Translations under genes and position numbers: made by a program
Notes under the pieces: generated by a model
What the model was told of the DNA's origin: nothing
Database searches by the model: none
Seen by the model: the letters and a program-made list of their open reading frames with translations, nothing else
Assembly (NCBI GenBank): GCA_029239545.1
Contig: JARBUQ010000102.1
Span: forward strand, 1-10,156
Reading direction: 5' to 3'
Length of the DNA: 10,156 nt
Source: Paenibacillus sp.
GTDB taxonomy: Bacteria > Bacillota > Bacilli > Paenibacillales > NBRC-103111
Part shown: in pieces, positions 5,667-10,156 of the stretch
Numbering within the stretch: the first letter of the stretch is position 1
Layout: the number at the start of each line of letters is the position of its first letter

Positions 5667-7523
5667 ATGCGGTGGTTGCGCAAAAAAGGGTTTATATGGA
5701 GCTTGGTTGTTCTGGCGGTTTGCGGCGGGACGACCTATTACTATTTTCAACAGGGTGGGAAGAGCAGCGCAGAGGAAGCTACTGAGGTTGTCGTGGAGGC
5801 GAAAAAGACAGATATCCGGTTCTCCGTCTCAGGCACATCCCAGCTGGAAGCGAAGGATTCTCAGATTATCGTGGCCCCGGCAGACGGGACGATCAAGACT
5901 ATTAATCTGACTCGTAATCAGGAAGTGAAGGCAGGCGATCTGTTGTTCGAGATCAGCAGCCCTACCCTCGATAATAACTTGCAAAAGGGTAATGCAACAC
6001 TGGCGCAGCTGCAGAAGGATTTGGCAGAAATCAATCTTCAAGTAGCTGCTCTGACTACACGCGCTCCCATAAGCGGAAAGTTCACTCTTGCTGACAAGAT
6101 GGATGTCGGTTCAACCGTTACGAAGAACTCCTTGATCGGGACCATATCAGATAATTCCGTCCTGCTCGTTACGATTCCGTTCGCGCTTGAGGATGCGGTT
6201 CAATTCAACGCCGGGATGGATGTTGATCTTGCTATTGATGGATTCATGTTATCCAAAACAGGCAAGATTACATCAATCGGCACAGATCCGCGCGGTGACG
6301 GCAAGGGTGGAAAGATGATCGACGTGGAAATCTCCATTACAAACGACGCAACGATGGAAGCAGGGCTCAAAACCAAAGGCAGCGTTACGTTGAATGGTCG
6401 GGCTGTGGATTCAAAAGACTCAGGCACTTTGCGTTATAGCAAAATTGTTTCTGTTCTGGCGAACGTTCCTGGAACGATCAATACCTTGAATTACAAAACA
6501 GGCGCATATTTGTATGAGGGTGACGTCATTTCCCAAATTACGAATGATACGTTGAAGGATGACATTGCCAACAAGCAATCGGCCATTGATTTGCAGAAAA
6601 TTGCTGTAGATGACCTCGTGGAAAAGGTGGCGGCGCTCAAAGTTACCGCTCCGTTCACAGGTGTATTTTCCACAGATTTTGTAAATAAGAGAACGAATAT
6701 CTTGACCAGCTACACCCCGGGCGCCAAAATTCAGGCCAATGTACAATTGGGAGCGGTCGCTAGTCTTAATACGATGGCGCTGCCGATTCAGGTCGATGAA
6801 TTGGATCTTCCCAATATTAAAGCAGGGATGAAGGCTGAGGTTAAGGCAGATTCGATCCAGGGGCGGATTTTTGAAGGAGAAGTGAGCCAGGTATCCACTG
6901 TAGGAACAACTACGAACGGAGTTACGTTCTATGATGTTGTCTTAACTGTGAAGAATGCAAGCTTATTGAAGTATGGGATGACCGCAACGGCCGAAATCTT
7001 GATACAAGACAAAAAGGGAATTATTACACTTCCTAATGAAGCTTTGCAGCAAGCGCAAGGCAAACGTTACGTTACATTAAAGAAGGCAGACGGAAGCGTG
7101 GAAGAAAAGCATGAGATCAAAATTGGAATTCGCAGCAAGACCGAGGTTGAAATTACTGATGGGCTGAAGGAAGGCGACAAGGTTGTAATTCCGCTGCCTA
7201 AGAAAACAGAGAATATGAGTCAAGCCGATATAGATAAGCTGAGACAGCAGTTCCAGCAAGGAGCAGTAAACGGTCCAGGCGGTGGAGGAGCGATCAGTCA
7301 AGAGCAAATCGATCAGCTGCGTCAACAGTTCGGTGGCGGTGGCGGCGCAGGATTCGGCGGCGGCGGAGCGGCTGGAGGTAACGCGGCTGGAGGAGGTAAT
7401 GCCGGTGGTGCTGCAGGTGGTAATGCGGGCGGCGGAAACGCAGGAGGCAATGCAATTCGTGGCGGTGGCGGTGGTAATGCAGGTGGAGGTAATGCGGGCG
7501 GCGGCGCTGCTGCAAACCGGTAA
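5667..7523 (+). CDS. Membrane-fusion (HlyD/MacA/YknX-like) adaptor with tandem-duplicated core
   Basis: A 618-residue membrane-anchored extracytoplasmic adaptor of a MacB-type ABC transporter. The ATG at 5667 is chosen for the perfect AAGGAGG 8 bases upstream; the frame extends upstream to 5607 without a signal. Order: basic N-terminus and one transmembrane helix (8-27), lipoyl half-motif (about 69-97, PADGTIKTIN...AGDLLFEIS), short helical hairpin (101-130), second lipoyl half (131-163, RAPISGKF), beta-barrel (164-242). Then a second full copy follows: lipoyl (264-292), hairpin (293-323), TAPFTGVF (about 327-334), barrel (370-447). A membrane-proximal domain (451-510, ITLPNEAL...GLKEGDKVVI) follows once, then a Gln-rich linker and a Gly/Asn/Ala tail (555-618). 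Typical family members have one core and about 380-450 residues. The ATPase gene follows after 21 bases. Adaptor identity is sure; the doubled core is well supported by hand alignment; the substrate is unknown. Confidence 0.93.
   Translation: MRWLRKKGFIWSLVVLAVCGGTTYYYFQQGGKSSAEEATEVVVEAKKTDIRFSVSGTSQLEAKDSQIIVAPADGTIKTINLTRNQEVKAGDLLFEISSPTLDNNLQKGNATLAQLQKDLAEINLQVAALTTRAPISGKFTLADKMDVGSTVTKNSLIGTISDNSVLLVTIPFALEDAVQFNAGMDVDLAIDGFMLSKTGKITSIGTDPRGDGKGGKMIDVEISITNDATMEAGLKTKGSVTLNGRAVDSKDSGTLRYSKIVSVLANVPGTINTLNYKTGAYLYEGDVISQITNDTLKDDIANKQSAIDLQKIAVDDLVEKVAALKVTAPFTGVFSTDFVNKRTNILTSYTPGAKIQANVQLGAVASLNTMALPIQVDELDLPNIKAGMKAEVKADSIQGRIFEGEVSQVSTVGTTTNGVTFYDVVLTVKNASLLKYGMTATAEILIQDKKGIITLPNEALQQAQGKRYVTLKKADGSVEEKHEIKIGIRSKTEVEITDGLKEGDKVVIPLPKKTENMSQADIDKLRQQFQQGAVNGPGGGGAISQEQIDQLRQQFGGGGGAGFGGGGAAGGNAAGGGNAGGAAGGNAGGGNAGGNAIRGGGGGNAGGGNAGGGAAANR
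5871..7007 (+). repeat. Internal tandem duplication of the adaptor core
   Basis: Residues 74-139 align with 269-334 of the adaptor without a gap at a constant offset of 195, with 18 of 66 positions identical by hand count, including GTIxTxN, GD, TL, VAAL and the AP..G.F lipoyl closing motif. After a 9-residue indel the barrels align at offset 204, shown by AGM at 182-184 and 386-388, and by Gly233 and Gly437. The copies are about 5871-6392 and 6456-7007 in DNA. They have diverged at DNA level, so this is an old duplication and not an assembly artefact. Confidence 0.75.
7218..7331 (+). repeat. Duplicated Gln-rich SQxxIDxLRQQF motif in the adaptor
   Basis: Two copies of an amphipathic segment lie near the adaptor C-terminus: SQADIDKLRQQF (residues 518-529) and SQEQIDQLRQQF (544-555), 26 residues apart, each followed by a Gly-rich stretch. 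The unit resembles the Q-rich helices that end several MacA-like adaptors of Gram-positive bacteria (recalled, not checked). A role in contacting the wall or a partner is a guess. Confidence 0.75.
7332..7520 (+). repeat. Gly/Asn/Ala-rich repeat tail of the adaptor
   Basis: The last 63 codons encode almost only Gly, Ala and Asn, with recurrent AGGN and NAGGG units (GGNAAGGGN, GGNAGGGNAGGN, GGGNAGGGN) and a single Ile-Arg interruption. At DNA level it is a GC-rich imperfect repeat of ggcggc, ggaggt and aatgcg trinucleotides, clearly unlike the surrounding gene. Such arrays tend to vary in length between strains. The frame stays open and ends in TAA followed by a good ribosome site for the next gene, so it is real coding sequence. 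Confidence 0.85.
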
Positions 7524-7544
7524 TGGCGGGAAGGAGGAGCAGCT

Positions 7545-8267
7545 ATGGATATGATACAGATCAACAACATTACTAAGGTTTATCGTCGCGGTGACGAAGA
7601 GCTTCATATTCTCAAAGGGCTTTCCTTATCGGTACAAAAAGGTGATTTTGTCGCCATAATTGGACCCAGCGGTTCGGGTAAGTCGACGTTAATGAATATG
7701 ATTGGACTGCTCGATGCTCCCACAACCGGAACGTACTCCCTGGATGGCGTTGCAACAGAGAAGATGTCGGACAATCAGCTTGCCCAGCTTCGCAATCAGA
7801 AGATCGGATTTATTTTTCAGCAATTCAATCTGCTGCCCAGACTTAACGCCATAGAAAATGTGGAGCTTCCGATGATTTATGCGGGGATTTCCAAAAAAGA
7901 AAGGCGTCAGCGTGCGAATGAAACCTTGCAAATGCTCGGGATGGGCGACCGCAGCCATCACAAGCCAAGCGAGTTGTCCGGAGGCCAGCAGCAGCGGGTG
8001 GCCATTGCGAGGGCGTTAGCCATATCGCCCTCGCTAATCCTCGCTGATGAGCCTACAGGCGCTCTTGATTCGAGAACAGGGGAGGAGGTAATCGAGCTGG
8101 TCATGAAGCTGAATGAACAAGGCAATACGATTGTTCTGATTACCCATGACCCGAGTATCGCCTCGCATGCTAAGCGTGTAGTCGCGCTAAGAGATGGCAT
8201 GATTATAAGCGATCATCGCAATGATTCGAACCTTGCTCTGACCTCGCGAGAGGCGGTGCATTCATGA
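7545..8267 (+). CDS. ABC transporter ATP-binding protein, MacB/LolD/YknY type
   Basis: A 240-residue cytoplasmic ATPase that powers the permease encoded next. All motifs are present: Walker A GPSGSGKST (40-48), Q-loop in FIFQQFNLLP (Gln92), signature LSGGQQQR (144-151), Walker B LILADEP with catalytic Glu169, D-loop ALD (173-175) and H-loop His201. The FQQFNLLP and ADEPTGALDS segments are characteristic of the MacB/LolD/FtsE branch used in mechanotransmission and export systems and not for nutrient uptake. AAGGAGG lies 7 bases before the ATG at 7545. It follows the adaptor by 21 bases, and its stop overlaps the permease start as ATGA, so subunit synthesis is coupled. Bacillus YknY is the obvious comparison, but orthology cannot be shown here. 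Confidence 0.96.
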   Translation: MDMIQINNITKVYRRGDEELHILKGLSLSVQKGDFVAIIGPSGSGKSTLMNMIGLLDAPTTGTYSLDGVATEKMSDNQLAQLRNQKIGFIFQQFNLLPRLNAIENVELPMIYAGISKKERRQRANETLQMLGMGDRSHHKPSELSGGQQQRVAIARALAISPSLILADEPTGALDSRTGEEVIELVMKLNEQGNTIVLITHDPSIASHAKRVVALRDGMIISDHRNDSNLALTSREAVHS

Positions 8268-9442
8268 GATTGAGCGAATTAATCGGGATGGCGATGAGAA
8301 CTGTGCTAGCCAATCCTCTTCGCACCATTCTTACTATGCTGGGCGTTATCATAGGAGTTGCCTCTGTCGTCACCTTAGTGTCCATCGGCAGAGGGACCTC
8401 CGCTCAGATCGAGAAGCAGTATGAGAACCTGGGGACCAACATGCTTGTCGTTAATATTACCGGGAATGGGCGTGCGACTCAGCTTGATTATAATGAGCTT
8501 ATGAGGTTCGAAGGGTTTCCCGAATTCGAGACGATTGCACCAACCATTACGAAGGCAGGCTCCAATGTGAAGTATGATCGCACCCAGGAGAAGTATACAG
8601 TAATCGGTACGAACGATCGGTTTCCTGCCATTAACAAAGCACAAGTAGATATTGGCAGGTTCGTATCCGAAGCAGATTTGGATTTAAGGGCGAACGTTGC
8701 CGTGCTTGGAAGTGAAGTATCCAAGAAGTTTTTCGGCTATTTGAGTCCTGTTGGTGAACAGATCAATATTGACGGCGTTGTATTCACGGTTGTCGGCCGG
8801 ATGAAGGAGAAGGGCGAGAACATCAATGGCAATTCCATTGACAGCATGATTATGGTGCCGCTGGAGAGCGCACGCCGACAATTCAAGCTGGGCAATATTC
8901 GTACAACCTATATTGAAGCACCAACCAAAGAGGACATTTATAAGGCGCAGGATACGATGACTCAATATTTAACTTACAAATTCAAGAGTGATACGGGCTT
9001 TCAGCTAGTTAATCAGGATGAGCTATTAAATGCCAAGACAGCAACGACCAACACCCTTACCAAACAATTGGTCAGCGTTGCCTGTATCTCGCTCTTGGTT
9101 GGCGGAATCGGAATTATGAATATTATGCTCGTTACGGTAAGCGAGAGAACAAGAGAGATCGGCATACGCAAATCGATCGGTGCCAAGCGACGCAATATTT
9201 TATTCCAATTCCTTGTTGAAGCTTCAGTGATTAGCGGGATGGGAGGATTGTTCGGTTTGTTATTAGGAATTGGCCTGTCCATCGCATGGCCAGCCATTAA
9301 TCCTGATCAGCCTACACAGATTTCCCTGGATATCAGCATTTATGCTTTTCTTTTCTCTGCACTTGTCGGGATTATATTCGGGTTATATCCGGCGAACAAA
9401 GCATCGAAGCTGCGCCCTATTGACGCTCTAAGATTTGACTAA
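8264..9442 (+). CDS. ABC transporter permease, MacB/FtsX (YknZ-like)
   Basis: A 392-residue integral membrane subunit of four-helix MacB topology. It has an N-terminal amphipathic stretch (MRLSELIGMAMRT), transmembrane helix 1 (about 21-41, ILTMLGVIIGVASVV), a large extracytoplasmic MacB_PCD domain (about 45-265), and helices at about 270-292, 314-345 and 362-382. The family's cytoplasmic coupling motif TREIGIRKSIGAKRR lies at 296-310, and the C-terminus reads YPANKASKLRPIDALRFD. Length and end match full-length family members. It dimerises and pairs with the ATPase gene just upstream, which it overlaps by 4 bases; the adaptor would dock on the extracytoplasmic domain. In a Gram-positive cell there is no TolC-like channel, so export of peptides, lipids or antimicrobials, or removal of them from the membrane, is the likely job. 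The substrate is not evident from sequence. Confidence 0.95.
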   Translation: MRLSELIGMAMRTVLANPLRTILTMLGVIIGVASVVTLVSIGRGTSAQIEKQYENLGTNMLVVNITGNGRATQLDYNELMRFEGFPEFETIAPTITKAGSNVKYDRTQEKYTVIGTNDRFPAINKAQVDIGRFVSEADLDLRANVAVLGSEVSKKFFGYLSPVGEQINIDGVVFTVVGRMKEKGENINGNSIDSMIMVPLESARRQFKLGNIRTTYIEAPTKEDIYKAQDTMTQYLTYKFKSDTGFQLVNQDELLNAKTATTNTLTKQLVSVACISLLVGGIGIMNIMLVTVSERTREIGIRKSIGAKRRNILFQFLVEASVISGMGGLFGLLLGIGLSIAWPAINPDQPTQISLDISIYAFLFSALVGIIFGLYPANKASKLRPIDALRFD

Positions 9443-9478
9443 ACACGAATGACATTATCCCATTATGGAGGTAGGAAC

Positions 9479-10156
9479 ATGTTTAAGCTCAAGCGCTTTC
9501 GCCATCGTAACTATTCTTACTTGCTCCTTCTAGTCCTGCTCAACCTGGTGCTTGCGCCGCTCTGGTCCACCCCGGCCCAAGCGGGCAAAGAAGGCGTATT
9601 CTTAAGCGATACTGTGTACTTTACTTTAAGTGATGTACTGGTATCCACAAGCACAGAGTCCCAGAGCTTGCGATTTGCCTTGAATCTGGTGAACGAGAGC
9701 GGCAATGTAGTAGATTACAATGCCTACGGAGTTCGTGTAACGGAACCTTCGGGCGGCAGCTACTCGGTTCAACTGACTGAGAAGACTTCGGCTCGTGTTC
9801 AACCGCATAAGACGCAAGCCTTCAAGTATTCGAGCACTATTGCTTCCGGAGTCCATGTAAATGATCTGCGTGTTGTACTCTTCGCCTGGGATTCCAGCGA
9901 GTCGGATTACATGAGGGATCTGGGCTCTCTGTCTGTCGGTGAGGCAGCCTCAGAGCAAACTGTAACAAAACAATCCCTGATCCTGAATGTTGGTGAGGTG
10001 GACGCCACCTTGCCTGTGGATGCAGTCGTATCCTTCCAGCCGATTACTAGCAGCAAAATCGTAAAAGACGGAATTTGGACCATGTATGTGGATCTACGCG
10101 TAGAGAACCTGGGTGCTTCTGCCTATAAGCTGCCCGCAGGTGTAACGTATCAATTA
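9479..10156 (+). CDS. Secreted beta-rich protein, partial (C-terminus beyond right edge)
   Basis: The frame is open from the ATG at 9479 to the window end: 226 codons, no stop. GGAGG lies 7 bases upstream. Residues 1-35 form a signal peptide (RFRHR basic region, LLLLVLLNLVLA core, cut after Ala-Gln-Ala). The mature part is rich in alternating hydrophobic strands and appears to contain two related Ig-like beta domains: LRFALNLVNESGNVVDYNAYGV (near 64-85) resembles MYVDLRVENLGASAYKLPAGV (near 202-222), a repeat of about 137 residues. Such folds (DUF4352-like or intracellular-proteinase-inhibitor-like) are common in exported Bacillales proteins. I do not recognise the family. It starts 36 bases after the permease with no terminator between, so it is probably the fifth gene of the ABC operon and may be its accessory or cargo. 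Confidence 0.85.
   Translation, partial: MFKLKRFRHRNYSYLLLLVLLNLVLAPLWSTPAQAGKEGVFLSDTVYFTLSDVLVSTSTESQSLRFALNLVNESGNVVDYNAYGVRVTEPSGGSYSVQLTEKTSARVQPHKTQAFKYSSTIASGVHVNDLRVVLFAWDSSESDYMRDLGSLSVGEAASEQTVTKQSLILNVGEVDATLPVDAVVSFQPITSSKIVKDGIWTMYVDLRVENLGASAYKLPAGVTYQL

Noticed and set aside
7077..7607. Minus-strand open frames rich in Ser/Thr/Ala or Pro across the adaptor 3' end
   Set aside because: They are shadows of the GC-rich Gly/Asn/Ala codon repeats; their low-complexity composition simply mirrors ggc/ggt repeats on the other strand.
1..10156. CRISPR arrays, tRNA/rRNA genes, insertion sequences or phage attachment sites
   Set aside because: I saw no regularly spaced identical DNA repeats, no tRNA-like or rRNA segments, no transposase motifs and no terminal inverted repeats; the repeats present are degenerate and protein-coding.

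Overview
The window looks like chromosomal DNA of a low-to-mid GC Gram-positive bacterium, most likely Paenibacillus or a close relative. This rests on strong AGGAGG-type ribosome sites, frequent GTG/TTG starts, Bacillus-type families (DUF2653/YxcD, DUF309/YpuF, a YknXYZ-like ABC module) and lipoprotein and Sec signal peptides without outer-membrane partners. The genus is an inference from gene content, not from a marker gene.

Left part, minus strand (1-1828). A secreted protein made of six roughly 50-residue aromatic repeats starts at 974 and runs off the left edge. Upstream of it, and ending in its own hairpin terminator, is a translationally coupled two-gene unit: a glycine-rich membrane protein resembling the N-terminal part of bacterial Tim44-like proteins, and a DUF2653 protein.

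Middle part, plus strand (1920-4746). An extended -10 promoter precedes a tightly overlapping operon of a DUF309 protein, an OmpR/PhoB-family response regulator and a HAMP-type sensor histidine kinase. A strong terminator, whose hairpin contains the kinase stop codon, closes it.

Right part, plus strand (4747-10156). A regulatory region with 11-bp-phased TTTCACA/ATTTACA-type repeats and a possible promoter leads into an export-type operon: a lipoprotein of unknown function, an unusually long membrane-fusion (HlyD/MacA/YknX-like) adaptor, a MacB/LolD-type ATPase, a MacB/FtsX-type permease, and a secreted beta-rich protein cut by the right edge.

Working model (inference): the two-component system senses an envelope or extracellular signal and controls the downstream ABC module through the phased repeats. 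The lipoprotein and the last secreted protein would be extracytoplasmic accessories of the transporter. The most notable feature is the adaptor: its lipoyl/hairpin/beta-barrel unit occurs twice in tandem within one chain, and it ends in a duplicated Gln-rich motif and a long Gly/Asn/Ala-rich tail.
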